From Pseudoips prasinana (lineage: Eukaryota > Arthropoda > Insecta > Lepidoptera > Nolidae): 64,000 nucleotides of DNA. Position 1 is the first letter of the stretch. Each line of letters begins with the position of its first letter. Below, one piece after another: positions 11,001 through 26,000 of this stretch. The stretch lies in assembly GCA_951640165.1 (NCBI GenBank), contig OX621240.1:4972713-5036712 (forward strand), read 5' to 3'. Below the pieces are notes generated by a model. That model ran no database searches, was not told where the DNA came from, and worked only from the letters and a program-made list of their open reading frames with translations. The translations under genes were made by a program, and so were the position numbers.

Positions 11001-14000
11001 AGATTTTATTCTAGTGTACTTAAAACATTGTAAAAAAGTCAATATCTTGAGACAACTAACACACTTCCATCTGATACCAAACTAGGCTGAGCCTGTTGTA
11101 TGACACTGATAAACATACTTATACTTTTAAAATAAATATTATAGATAAATTACATCCAGCCACAAAACAAATAATCGTATTCATCACTAAAATATTTGTC
11201 CCAGGGGGAATCGAAAGAATATGAAAATAATAAAATGGCATAAAAATATGTAAAGAATTTAAATGAAAAATAATACTTTAATGTGATTTTATTAAATTAA
11301 TACGCTACTTACAACTGTAATACTCCGAGACGGGTCCGAAAGAGGAGAGGGTATGGCTTCCAGAAATTCTTCTAGAAACTCCTTTCTATAAATAAATGTA
11401 TTATTAACTTAATATTAATGGTAACTGGCGGTAGCGGCCGGCGAGTGCCAGAAACTATTTTATTTACACAAACAATCCACTTATAAATAAATAGCAATGC
11501 GTCATGAACAAAAATTGCTAAGATTTTATTATTTTGATGTGCAACCAATACTTTTGATGACGATTCGAAATTTGTAATACAGAAAAAAGATATTTGATTT
11601 GCAGTTCAATATCTCTCTCTAGAGGTAGTAGTGAAATAAATGTTCAGTACGTCCGGGTATTTTTTTTGTGCAGGCTATATTAATGTATACATTATACAAT
11701 AGAGCATCAAAAGGTGAGTTGTTATATTGTTACATAAATAAATGAAAGAGAAAAGAGTTAAATAAATGCGTTGTCATCAATTTATTATAATAATCATAGT
11801 TGTAATCAATATTAGTTTAAGCGTCCTGTATTGATTCATCGTATCAATACTTTACAAATATTTTATTTGATTGTTTAAAATAGCCAAAATGTTGAAATTA
11901 CTAAAACTGCTAATTGTGAACCCACACAACATACGACGTGAGAAATTCGCAATAATTGTATTTCAACAATTTTAACAATTTATTGGAGCCTTAATGTTGA
12001 TTCGCGAGACCTATCACTATTTCAAATTTCATGCAAACCCTTTATGCCGTTTGTGCGTGACTGAGTAACAAAAGTTTCAACATCTTACATCAATTTTTCA
12101 TATTAGTAAGATCATAAGTGAGTTTTAAAACCAGTTGTGTATTGAAACTAGAGTCAGATGTATCCGATATAGTTTGCAAATGTGTGTTTCTCTCAAATTA
12201 CTGATCGGATCATATATACAATTAACTTTACACATTTTATCTTTGATTACCGAGACTAACCTGATCTGAGCACCTCTCAAATTTCTGCCTGGCTCATTGG
12301 CATCCCAATTCTTCCTCGCCGTAATAAACTGCACTTCCCTTTCGTCATCTCGTTTAGCCGAATTGCCTCCTCCTACAGTAAGTGAACATTCTAGTTCTAC
12401 AAATGCATCTCCTGGATATATTGGACTAGGAGAAATATGGGCCGGTGATGTTGGACCCGCTTTATCTTTGGTTGAAGAAGCCTTACTCGTTGCTGACGTT
12501 GCCTAAAACATAATGACTAATGAGTAAATTACGACAAATTCTTACTGCTAAGATGGCCTTTTCAAGTGAAAAAAAAATTGCAAAGAAGAGTAATAATAGG
12601 AACATATCGAATTCTCCTATTTGTTTTTCCAAAACTGAACCGTATTTTTCAGTAATGGTAATAAAACAAAGAGAAAATATTTTCTAATAAAAATAGTTTT
12701 ATCCAAAAAATAAGAATGGTTGCGAAAGGCCCTCACAGGCAGTCTCTGGAAGGTTTCACATGCTCTCTGGGACATAGGGATGTAAACACCGCCAACTAAG
12801 TTCAACGTCAGTTCGAGGTTCCTAAAGTAGGTAATTACTATGGTGATAGAACCTTACAGAAACGTTTACCTTACCTTCTTAAAACCTTACCAACGAATAT
12901 ATGGAATGAACCAATAAAAGGAAAATTTATGAAAACTCCAAGATATTATTATGTGCCCCAAGGCTCAATAATTGGGCCACTATTGTATACTTTATTCGTT
13001 AATGACATTAAAACATGTTTCATCCATTCCCAATTTCTAATGTACGCCGACGATATCAAAATTTACAAGACATGCAAAACCATACAAGATTGCCTACTTT
13101 TACAGGAAGACCTAGATAGACTTTCTCGATACTGTTTACAAAATAAACTTCAGCTCAGCTTACCCAAATGCAATATAATTACTTTCACAAAAAACAGAAA
13201 CATTATAACATTCGATTATAATCTATGTGATATCAGTCTACAAAGAGTCGACCGTATTAGAGATCTTGGGGTCTTAATCGACTCAAAATTACACTTCGAC
13301 TGTCACATAGATAATGTCATTAATAAAGCGTATCGTATGTTTGGATTTATAATGAGATCGTCATCTGACTTTAAAAGACCGTCGACATTTTTACTTTTAT
13401 ATAAAACCTTAGTACGTTCTCAATTGGAATACGCAGTCCCGATTTGGAGCCCTATTTTTGACGTTTACATAAAAAAACTAAAAATTGTTCAAAAAAAATT
13501 TCTACGATCTATGCACTATAGATGCACTAAGTCTAGAATACCATACACAGATTTATTGGAACGCTATAAACTTCAGAGCTTACAGTCCAGACGTAGTTTA
13601 CTGATGGTCATGATGCTTCATGGTCTTTGTAATAACAAGTTTGATTGCACTGACATCACTAACAACTTATGTTATATTGTACCTAGAACTGTAATGCGTC
13701 GAGAGGCACGCGTGCCCCGGCTGTTCCACACCGCGCGGTGCAGAACTCACGCTGGCGCACGGGTGCCTCTCCGACGCATTGTGGAAACGTATAACACACA
13801 CTTCCACGATTTGGACATTTTTGCACTATCGCACTTTAAGTTCAAAAAAATGGCTACTGAGCTACTAAAATAGTTATAGTTAATACCTACTCACTAGTAC
13901 CTACATAGGTACTTCTCTGCTTAATTAATGCACGCATTTATTACTACCTATTTTTAACATTAATTCGCGGACATTGGTGTGGGTTACACGTTTACCTATT

Positions 14001-17000
14001 CTTAAAATTTATATTTAAATAATTTAACTATACCTAATGTGTAACTGTTTTAAGTCCCAATAAAGTAAAAATAAAAAAAAAAAATAAAAAAAATATTATT
14101 TACTAGAAACTCTCTAAATGTACAAATTAATATTTAAAATTAAGTTTATCTGACATAAGATGTATGGATTTGATTACTTTCACTGTATCTTGTTCTACTG
14201 TATACCAGTCAAAAAAAAAGAAAAAAAAATTGTGACTCGATGGTTTTCACAGACAAACCGTTTATACGGTTTTGTGAGACAATGTCTAATTTTCATGTTT
14301 TATTGGAAAGAGTTAAAAAAATAAATAAAAAAAAACTCCAGATTGTGTGCTGATATTGACAAAATCTTTTTACCGAAGAGCCCCAAAATTACTTTGACCT
14401 CATTATCTACGATTGAACACACTACCACTAGACCAAAGAGTAAGTCTCTCATGTGTCAGCCGCGTGACGTCCGCCACTGATTTCCACAATGGCGTTGTGT
14501 TCATCTTTTGTAGGGATATGCCAAAATCGCCACACTTGTCGGATGACTTGCTAGTACACAGAGACGCTGCTGCCCACGCTCTGGCATATATTCCCTCGGG
14601 ACCACTCTTATGCCTCCACCGGATGAGATTGATGATATTTTTTGCCGTGCCTTCAGCCACACAACAAGGCTGTCTATATAATAAAAATATCCAGGGACAT
14701 TATTTACACACGGCCATCTGCTCCCAAACCAACCATCGCTTGTACAAACCAGGTAACTGATATACTACATATACTGCCTATTCTTTTGTAAATAGATACT
14801 CATATAGATAATTACACCTAGACTCAGGACAAACAGACATGATATTTGTCAGCATGAAGCACACAAATTGCTGTCCTGGGTGGAAATCGAGCCCACAACC
14901 TCCGGCGTGAAAAGGAAGCATTTGCCAACCATGCCAACAGCCCCGTCTATATATATAACAATAGTTTTTTTTTTTTTTTATTCTTCTGGTAGCGGCTATT
15001 TCCAGTCTCCGGAGGTCCTGGTAACACTGCGTCCAGTGATGAACTATTGTGCTCGCCGCTCCAACTAAACTTCCCTGTCTAACCCTGCAACATAGATAAA
15101 TTGCAGAATCTTTTTGGCAGGAGTGTCGATAACATCGTCCTGGTGCAAGAAGTGTTGGCCCAGGATGGTGTTACGTTTATGCATCAGTGGCTCACAGTGG
15201 CAGAGCAGGTGTAGAGGTGTTTCGTCTGCGTTATTGCAGAATCTGCACACTCTACAGTCTCCGATGCCCAACGTGGATAGGTGTTTCCTGAGACGGCAAT
15301 GTCCCGTTAACATCCTAGTTATGATGCATAAGTTCCTCCTATTAAGCGCGAGGACTTCGTTCGCAGTTTTGCGGTCGTAGCCCTTGATAGTTTTTTTGGA
15401 GTGAGTTAAACCTGGAAGTTTGTGCCAGCGTTTAACAGCTTCTTGTTTGCAATGGTTCCTTAGGGTGAGTTGGACTGTGCTTTTTGGTATTCCGCATATC
15501 GGCTCAGGGCCGTATTGGACCAGTTTAGCTCCAGCCCGTGCATGTTCGTCGGCACTTTCGTTGCCCTCGATACCCGCATGACCCGGTACCCATCGAAGTA
15601 TCACCTTGTTCCTAAGGCACAGGGTATTGAGACTGTCAATGCAGTTCATAACCAGCCCTGACGTTATAGTGTCAGAATTCAAGGCTAAGAGGGCCGCTTG
15701 ACTGTCTGAATGGATGTAGATTGTATGATTGACATAGTCTTTTTGCAAGTTGGCTTCTGCACATACAATGATGGCATAAACCTCTGCCTGGAAAATTGAG
15801 GCGTATTTACCCAGATTTTTACTGGCTTTGAATCTGGGTCGTTCCCCAAAAACTCCACAGCCTACGTCATTTCCCATTTTGGAGCCATCGGTGTACCAAA
15901 TTAGGCTCCCCTTCTTCCAGGATACTTTGTTGTTAGTCCAGTCGTCCCTGGAAGGTATCTCCACACAATAATTCTTGGTGCTATTATATTGTGGGGACAA
16001 AAAGTCTAGTTTCATGCCTAGTATGGGGTCCTGTTGCACTTGGTCACATAAAGCCCTCAGTGCCTTTGAGAGCCACGTCTCGGTCCCCTGTGCGGCTGCT
16101 CTCAGCATGCCGGCCTTCGCCTCAGACTGTATTAACAGTGAAAGAGGCGGCAGGTTCAGCAATGCCTCGAGTGACGCTCCAGGAGTGGAGGACATGGCTC
16201 CCGTGACTACCATACATGCAGATCTTTGCAGGCTATTGAGCCTGTTTATTACTGTCGTTTGGCTGGTTTTACTCCACCAAACTACGGAGCCGTACGCGAT
16301 GGTCGGTCTCGCTATAGCAGTGTACAACCATAGGAGAAGTTTGGGGTGGGATCCCCACCTTCTCCCTACCAGGCGACGCCCTATACCTAAGGCAATTTTT
16401 GCCTTTTGTATAGTTTTCTTGATATGTGGGTTCCATGTGAGCTTTTGGTCAAAAATTATTCCCAAATATTTAACCTCATTGGAAAACTGTATCTCGCTGC
16501 CGTTCATTACTGAAGGGGCTAATTTGTCTAGAGCCCTCTTTCGAGTAAACGGTACGATAACTGTTTTGTTAGCATTTACGGATAGCTGATTCGCTCTACA
16601 CCATCGATTGACAATGTTAAGAGCGTTCTGCATCAGTGACGACAACAAGCTTTGACAGAATCCCCGTATAATAACTACAAGGTCGTCAGCGTATCCCAAA
16701 GTGTCGATTCTTTGTTCTGCTAGCTTGTATAAAAGCTCATCTATTGCTAAGGTCCACAGGAGTGGGGATAGTACACCTCCCTGTGGTCAGCCTCTCGTTG
16801 TTGTAACCTCCAAGGAAGTTCCATGCAGCGAGACCAGAGCTTTACGGTTTGAAAGCATTGCCTTTACCCATTTGACAGTTGTTTGATCAATGTTCTTGTT
16901 TGTTAGTCCATTGATCAACGTGCCTGTCGGGGTGTTATCAAAGGCACCTTCAATATCCAAGAATGCACAGAGTGCTATCTGTTTGTCCTCCAGTGCTCTT

Positions 17001-20000
17001 TCGACCCTGTCTGTCAATTGCAGCAGGGCGGTTTCCGTAGACCTGCCTCTACAGTATGCGTGCTGAGTACTGTGGATAGGCTGTGACTTTAGTCCTTCCT
17101 CCCTTATGTATCTGTCGAGTATTTTCTCCAGTGTTTTCAGGAAGAAGGAGGTCAGGCTGATTGGCCTGAAGGACTTAGGCAGGGAATAATCCTTCTTGCC
17201 AGCCTTAGGTATGAAAAGCACTTTAGCCTTTGTCCAACGATCTGGGATATAGCTCCAGGCGTAACTTGCCCGGAACATTTTTACCATAGGCGGTACCAGT
17301 ATATCTATGCCCTTCTGTAAGAAGACGGGCAATATGTTATCTGGTCCACTAGATTTGTACGGCTAGAAAGACTCGATTGCCCACCTCACAACCCCAGGCC
17401 TAATTATCCTCGCCGCCCTATTCCAGTCCTCGTTGCGAGGCCGTTGTACAGGCGTCATGGAGGAGTTCAATTCTGCGCCAGGGAAGTGGCTTGCAATAAG
17501 AGTCTTCAGCGTGTCTTCTTCGTTAGCAGCGTAGGTTCCGTCAGGTCCCTTTAGCAAGCCAATTTGGTTAGGTTTGTCTTTAGCGAGCAGCTTGTGGATG
17601 CGGGCCCCCTGAGGCGTGTTAATTAACTCCTCACAGAACCTTTTCCAAGATGCTCGTTTAGCCTTCCTAATTTCTTTGTTGTATTCAGTAAGGGCTTTTG
17701 TATATATCTCCCACTCTCGAGTCTTTTTAGCCCTATTGAACAGTTTCCGCGTTTTCTCCCTGAGTTTTTTCAGTTTGGAGTTCCACCACGGAACCTTCCT
17801 GTTCGAGCTTTTTGTATTTAGGGGGCAGCTTTCCTCGTAGGCTTCTAAGATGCCCTCCGTGGTTTGCTCTACTGCCAGTTCTAGCTCGTCAGGTGTTTTA
17901 ATGCTTCTAGGAAGGTCCTCTAGATTTCGCCTTAGTTTTTCTCGGTAGACATCCCAGGCGGTTGCTCTAGGGTTCCTATAAGTAACTGTTTGACTTTCGA
18001 GACACGCTCTAAAGTCAAACCGTATATGTCTATGGTCTGACAATGACGGCTCATCGCTGACTGTCCAGTCGTGAAGTCTCCTGGCTATGTTGTCTGTAGC
18101 GAATGTGATATCTAGGACTTCCCGCCTGCTGGCAGTGACAAAGGTCGGTTTGTTACCCCTGTTCAGTACCTGCAGGCAGTTAGTGGTAAGAAAACTATGA
18201 AGTAATTCACCTCTACTGTTGATGTCGCTGCTGCCCCAAGCTGTGTGGTGCGCGTTGACATCGGCTCCAACTATGAGTTCAGCGTTGTTGCGGCGAGCAT
18301 ATTCGACCACACGCTCAAGCTCTACAGTTGGGTCCTTAGTTTCATAGGGAAGGTAAGCTGAGCAGATAATTGCCTTTATCCCTTCCCACCCTTTAAAATT
18401 GACGTACGCTGCTACAAGGTCATCACTGCATAACTCTGCAACAGGTAAGTAATTAATGGTTTTGTTAAAGACGATACATGCTCTGGGTCTTGTGGCTCCG
18501 GTATTGTATAGTAACTTACCAGCAGCACTGAGTCCCCGAATGTAATTTTCGAGTACCCAGGGTTCCTGTATGAGGGCGATGTGGGACTCCTGCTGCGAGA
18601 GACATCTCTCCATCACAGCACTGGCAGCCTTTGCATGATGGAGATTTGCCTGCACCACCCTCACGTCTTCTCGCCTGGGTGCCATTTTTACGCCTTCTTT
18701 GAGGAGGATGGCTGTGTTCCGGTTTTGGCCTGGTGGAGGCCTTTTCGGCCTCTGCCAGGTTTGGCCCGGTGAGCCACCCCTCCCCTAGGAGGTGCAAAGC
18801 CTCTGCCTCCCCTTGCACCTATGCCTCGCCGGGGCGTTCCCCGAGTCGCCTTATCCGTGGGGAGAGGCGCCCCTCGAGATGTTCCCGGCGTGGCTAGGTC
18901 AAGCTGTGGGGAGGGTTGGGCTGGTGAGTTTTCTACCACGTCTTTTTCAGCCGCGGCAGGAATCGTCTCAGAGGGTGCTGAGAGATCTGTCGGACCCCCA
19001 TTGCTGGTCCTGACTCTGAAAGTTACCTTTCTGAAGCCTAGACCAGCCCTGAGGTTCATCTCTCTCAGAGCCTCCGCTGAGGGCTCGTCAATGGAGTACG
19101 TGGCCACAAGGCCACCCCTCTCCTCCCTCGCGTGGAGCACCCTCCAGTGCTCCGTGTTTAGTCCCACGTTACTCCGCAGTAGTGCGAGGGCAGCCTCCGC
19201 AGAGTCCGCCTCCAAGCTGGGGATAAAAGTCGTGGCCAGCGTTGGTTTTGGCAGTTCACTCTCGGACATGCAGGAGAGCCCCGCGCCTGGCCACGGCTTC
19301 AAGGTGGGGACTTTTGACTTCAGCCACTCCCCGCTTTTCTGGTTCTCGCATGTCACCAGAATCCATCCGGGTTTGTGGCTAAGGCCAAGAAAAATGAGCC
19401 CAGACCCTTTTTCGGCTCCAGCTAACTCCTCGAGTAAGGCACGATGCACCTTCGACATTTCCTCACCGGTCATGTCATGGGTACTGCGTATGCCCACTCG
19501 TACAGCGCCTGCTATCTCCCGGAAGCTGGGCCTAGACGACCCTGGCGCCTGGTTAGCGTCCAGCCTTAGTGTCATTTTAGGGACGTTCTTTGGAGATTCC
19601 TCCTCAGATCGTTCCCTTTTAAGGCTCCTTGCCTCCGGTAACAGAACTTTCCCTGTCTTAGCGAGGTCGTCCCAGGTCTGTATTGCCAGATCCCTCGCCT
19701 CCGCTTGCGACAGGTTGTTTGTTGTGAGAAGCTTTTTGTACCGTCGCCTGCCAGCGCCGGACAGCCTCTTCATCTTTCAGCCCCTACTGGAGTCCGTAGG
19801 CGTATTTGAGGTCTGTCCAACCTCATTAACGCCCTCCGTCCTCTCAGCTGGAGCCACAGCATCGGTTTCCATAGAGGCAACTGCATCGCCTCCTACAGAG
19901 CCCGTAACTGACGTCTCTCTACTTCCTAACAATATGTCTTCATCCATACTGTTCCCACGAGTAGCTAGGGAAATAAACGGTCACAACCGGCAGAGCCCCG

Positions 20001-23000
20001 CATGCCGGCTGAAGGGCAAGAAATACTCCCCGATTCGCCCTGTTGTCGGTGAGACACCGTCCAAGGCTGAGCACCCCCTCAGTCACGCATCCTTCGGCAC
20101 GGTACGAATGACACCTTGGATTGGGTTTGGAGGATTGTTTGGAGGGATTGAGGAAGTGGGTGTAGGTGGGGTAAGTTGGGATTGCGTCTGAGGTTTCAGT
20201 TTGTGCCCGCATCGCAGCTGGGGAGCTGAGGATGCAGACACGTAACAGGCGGCAACCACGTGAAGGATGACCATCAGACTTGCCTTGGGGATCTCAGTGA
20301 CTTGCACTCTCCCCCAAGGCCATTCGCCAGCTTAGCTAATCGGACAGATTGCTAAGCTAGAGCTAGGTCTCAGATCACATCAGCAGTGAAATAGACCACA
20401 CTCCGCCCCATTACAATAGTTGGTTTAGGGACGGTTTAATAATGATAGCGCATCTAATGAAGGCGAAGGAAAGATCTCATGTTTTAACTAGTTTTAAACT
20501 TGTCAATACTTACTTGTGCCTTGTCTTTAATAGATTTCTTTTGCTCAGTCTTAGCCATATCTATATGCGTATTCCGAACTTCATCCACTCTCATCCATTG
20601 TTCTAGATTCAATGGCCATCCCGCAGGTGCTACCACCCTTTGAAAATATTAATTAGTGTTAAACAAATTTATAATTACTTTATCACATCCTTTGTCTCGT
20701 GTAAGGCTAATAATATCCCTGTTTATGCAAGAATTTAAGTAATTAGGGATCACCATCCAGATGTTTTGTTAATAACTAATATATCGAGGCAACGAATACA
20801 CTGCCATCTGGTCCCGAACGAGGCAGTCTTTCTTATGGCAACCAGGCAACTGATATACATACTTAAAGTAAACACTAGCTACGTAAAAATCTCTAAGAGT
20901 ATAAGATGATATATATTATTTGGATCATAGAAATTGATAATATTATTTAAAGATCGCTTAGTACAGACGTCAGCCCAATTGAAAGTGAACCCTAATGCTT
21001 ATGTGATAAAGTTGAAAATCTATAAAAGAAATTTAACAGATTAGGGTAGATGGATGTGCTGGCATCTGTACTTGCGCAATATGAGATTGGTAAGCACCAT
21101 CAATAAATGTAAAAGTAATCAAAACGAGAAATATCTTCTTGGTAACACTTAAAGACCATATCTGATATCTGAAGCGAATAAAGATATTATTATTATTATT
21201 ATTAAAAAAAAGCAATTCGGTTGTAACAAACATTTATTAAAAACTTACTCAATTGTATAAACTTTGGGCTCAGATGCTAACAAAGGGAGGAGTTTCATCT
21301 GAAAGCAATATTTGGATAAGTTTGAAAAATATATCATAAATTAGTTTTAAATTTTAAAAATATATCGTAAATTGGTTTTGTTACAAGAAAATCATTAGGT
21401 CCACAGCAATAATGAGTTCGATCTGTCCGAATTAAAGTTTGCTTGTTGTGAATATAGAGGGCGTTTCACTTGAGAACATTATAAAGTACAATATTCTTTC
21501 TCTTTTCCATTGCATACTGACCTTGGATGGTCGAGCTTTAGCACTTCCAGGTTTTCCACCTCTGGCTTTTATCATGGACCGAGAACTTAGAGATGTTACA
21601 TTTGTAGGCTGTCGAAAAACAAGATAAAAAGGAATTAAAATTATTGCACCAAAAATTAAGTCATTTTGTATGCAAGAGCAGCCACTATGGTGATCCTTTC
21701 CGGTGAGGCCTTTGTTCAGCTGTGGACGTCTCTTCGCGTGGCGCATATCATCATCATATCAGCTGAAAGACGCCCACAGCAAGACAAAAGCCTTCCCCAA
21801 GGATCTCCACAATAGCCGGTCCTGCGCTGCCCGCATCCAGCGGATTCCCGCGACCCGCACAAGATCGTCGATCGACTTTGTAGGGGGCCTGCCCACGCTG
21901 CGTCTTCCAGTTCGTGGTGGCGAATATGATGACACATTAAAAGGATGCTCGATATTCATCGATGTTTCATAAATCTAATAAAATATTTCAATCGATCTTT
22001 TGACATCGATAACATCGACACCTCGATATAAAAATAATGAAACAGCGATTCAACATCGGTCAATAATTCTTTAGAGCGCCATCTAGCGTAATCTTTTAAC
22101 TTATTTTTGTCCTAAATACAACAAAATTTAATTAAAAAAATTACCGTTAAGTTTGCGTCCAAAAACATCGATGTTTGCCTTTGATTCATATATTAAAAAG
22201 AACATAAACCAAATCAACATAAATGGTGTTATTTAATGGAATGTCGCCTATAAATTTAAAACCCTGGAGCACATCTGATTATGGCTAGAGAGCCAATTGC
22301 AGTATAAGATGAAAAAAAAAACACATTTCATAAATAAATTTTGTTCAAATTAGTCGATGTAAAATAATGTCGAAATCGGTATCATGTTTTTTTCGGATTT
22401 CGGATATCGTGGATATATGGTTCCGAGTAACAAAAAGATATTCATATTGGATGTTGTAGCCGTGTGATTTCCGGCCCACAGAGAATAACAGGGCCACCCT
22501 ATATATACTATCCCGTGAGTGTCGTAAAAGGCGACTAAGGGATACACCAGGTAGTCGGACAGCAGCGACTCCTGTGCACTTACTACTACATAGCTGCGGT
22601 CACCAACTCGCGTGCCTAGCACGGTGAATACGGCAAACCCCTCCAAACGGCATCGTTTTAGAAACCTTTGAGGGAGGCCTATGTCCAAAAATTCTAAATT
22701 CATTTACTCCATAAAAAGAATACGGTTGTGTGGAACCGTCAATATTTTTTTACCCTATCGTGCAGTGCATGACGTGGCAGCTACTGAGAGACAATGCCAG
22801 AAAACTCAGTTGGAATCCTTTTTTGAAATATTTATTTCTTAACATAAAATTACATTGTATTTAAAAGTTTTCATTTAGAGCAACTCAATCCCCAGCTGTT
22901 TTGCCAAGTTGCACAAATCTGGATATGATTAGTACCAGTTGGTCAACTTAATAGATTAGAAGTATGACTTACCAACCATGTAGCACTTGAGGAGGATTGG

Positions 23001-26000
23001 TCTTTTGCGTGTGGCCGTAATGTTATGTATGGCCAAAACAGCTCACCCTTACCCGAACATTTGGATAATACCTCCACTTCGCCGGATGAATTCATTGTAC
23101 AAAGAGTTGCTATCATTTCCAGCTAAAATATGTTTATTAATTTTTTATTTGTTTTTCACCATCTTACATCTACTTTTACAGGGTTACAGTAGTGTCGACC
23201 CAATATTAATTATTTACATATATTCTATTTCTATTTAAAATATTATAAGATATGACCTTTGTGGCATGCATAGGTACATTTGAAATCACTTTTACCAAAA
23301 GCTTTTAATTAGAACTTCACAAAATCCGTTCTGCATCGCCATCAAGTGCCATAAAAGACCTAATTTAAGGCGCAGATATCAGCAAAATTTGTGTTCTTTC
23401 GTAATTTTTTTTCAACCTATATAATTTAAAGTTGGCTTGTATTTTGTTAAATACCATTGATCCCACAGAATTGAGCTTTCACTCGATTAAAAAAAAACAA
23501 CATCACCTCTAAGGCTATAGACAGACGGACCGCATTTCAACTGCAATTCAAGCAGTTCAAGTGCAGTTTGAATGCAGTTGACACGACTGCAATAAAACTG
23601 CAATACCAAACGCGCTGTCCGATTGCAGTTCAATTGCAGTCGGCGTGCAGTTGCACCTGAAATGCGGTCCGTCTGTCTAGAGCCTAAGAGTCGCTATAAA
23701 CAAAATAATCTAAATAAGACTGCACGTGTGGTGCAGCAGTAAGACAGTCACCTCGTCGCTTCGTGTCCCGGGTTTGAATCCCGCGCAAGACAACTATTTG
23801 TGTAACCCATAAATAGTTGTTCTGAGTCTGGATGTACTTTGTGTTCGTCAATTATATGTTTGTAAAGTACCAAGCGACACAGGGATTAAATTCCCTACAG
23901 CGGGCGTTGTCTTTTTTTTTTAAGTATTATTGGTTTGTGTTTCAACGAAAATGAAAATTTATTGGCTCTCTGTGCCTCAGGAAGCACTATGTGTGCACAT
24001 TTTTTCCTCGTATACTTTTATGCACTATAATTTATCCCACGTATATGTCAAGTCATTGATGAGACTGGCCGTCATAAATATAAAAATATTGCCATATAAT
24101 ATTAACAATATAATCTTACATCTGGAGACGTTGCAGCCGCTCTAAAACTGACTGATTCATTTTTCAACACAGAAATCTGTATGCCACCCAAAATGTTTCT
24201 TCTATTGGGTATAAACATCTCCTGTACATGAAATTTGCTGGCGTGGGTAAGAGGTAACTCTTTGCAAGGCTCAGTGTTCTCACAAATATGGAACGCATTT
24301 TCAACTGACGACATAACTGTGAGTTGCCAGTGGGATTCTTGATTTTGAGTTCCAATATGTATGTGGTTAGTCCCGTGACCCATGACAGTGTAGCTGTGGA
24401 AATTATTAGCATACCTAATTATAATAATAATTGTCGTCTAGCCCAAAAATAAGCAAAGCTTGTAACTCCTGATAACCCCTCCAAATGGCAACGTTTTTTT
24501 TAAAACCTTTGGGGACGACTATGTCCATTAGTGGACTATATCAGGCTGATTATGTATGTAGAGAGATGGATGGATGAGCAAACGGTGATGCTCAGTAATA
24601 ACCTTAATTACTGAGCATCGTCCATCCACCCGTCTGTTTGAAAATGTGGGCACATTTTGGATACTGAACCCTTAAAAAGACAACTCACCCATAAAAATTA
24701 GGTTGAAGCTCAAAAGCCATATGAGAATTATAAACTTGAGGCAACTGCAATCCTGTATCATTGTCGAAAACAGCGAAAGTACTATATTCAATTGAGCTCA
24801 TTAAATCAAAATGGACTTTCACGTTCGCATGGCAATAGAAAACTCCTTGGAAATACGGTATCCATTTGCATTTTGGAGTAAATAGAGCAACACCACTATA
24901 CTGGTGGAACCCATATAGTCCACGAAGCGCCGACGAGATGGAATATGCCGGCTTCAATTCTGGATACATTCTAAAAAACTCGTTCATAAGACCTGACAAC
25001 GCTTCTAAAGATCCAAATGCAGCTTCATTTATCTGAAAGTAAAATTTAGTTAAACTAAATGTTAGTAATATAGCCTTATTAAATACACAAACAAAACAAA
25101 AAGCTCTTTAAGCAGTGACAGTAAAGGTCATAGCCCACTTACACAACTCTGCTCCAACACCGCTAACCAAAATGACTGCTGGCGGTCCACTTGTCGACAG
25201 CTAGCACTCGCCTAGCAGGCCACGCATCGGCAACTAGCAGACTGTCAGCTGCTAGTCAGCTGTCCATGAGCCAACCATTCTTGCTTTTCGATTACGAGGT
25301 AGCAGTCGTCGCGGCGACAGCTAGCAGTCAGTGCGCGGACATCGCGCCGACTGCTCGTCTACATATTGCGACCAGCGAGGCGTCAACTACCGAGCAGTCT
25401 GATGGCGGAAAGCTTGCTGACACCGTGCTGTTTGATTATGAATTACTTTGTCATTATAAACATAAAGCAAGCCCACGACTTAAAGCCCATATTTTAATGA
25501 TATTTTATTAGTCGGGTGGCAGCCAAGTCGTGAAAGTGGACTATGACCTTAAGGGTCTGGTAATAGTTTTTTTTCAATTTTCTCTGTAAAATTAAAATAA
25601 ATTGTATAAATTTAAGTGCGGATGCAAATCTAACCGAAGAGCCACGGGGAATCCGGCCCCATGTGAGTTAACCACTCCGTTACCGCAACGTGGTTCTCAG
25701 ATTCGAATTTATACAATCCATTCGATATTTTGATAACGCACTTAAGACGCTTTTATATATTATATTTTTTCATTTCTTATATTTAGAATAATTCATAGTA
25801 ATATTTTGATGACAAGGAAAATCTACGAATCTACATTTTTTTCTAATTAATTTTTAAACAATACGTGCCACTATTTACAACAAATGTTTCAAGGTCTGAT
25901 AAGAAGATAAGTGCACAAGTCCTCTATTTTCTGTTGGGGCTTTTAAAACCAACGCTGGAGTCCGCGCACGTTTTCGTCGCATATGTAGCAATTATAATTA

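Larger units (their letters stand above)
14965..20412 (-). mobile_element. Full-length LOA/I-type non-LTR retrotransposon
   Basis: It has a 5' UTR (19774-20412), ORF1, ORF2 and a poly(A) tail (plus-strand T-run at 14965-14979). It is flanked by a 7-bp target duplication ACAATAG at 14958-14964 and 20413-20419. An RNase H after the RT points to the LOA/I group. It lies in the intron between exons R and Q, in the same orientation as the host gene. Confidence 0.85.

Noticed and set aside
15975..16589. 204-codon open frame on the plus strand
   Set aside because: Antisense to the RT/RNase H part of the LINE ORF2.
18821..20191. 456-codon open frame on the plus strand
   Set aside because: It lies antisense to ORF1 and the 5' UTR of the LINE. 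Its composition is the mirror of a GC-rich coding strand and it shows no domain.
25191..25511. 106-codon open frame on the plus strand
   Set aside because: It is entirely inside a MITE with readable target duplications; no transposase motif.
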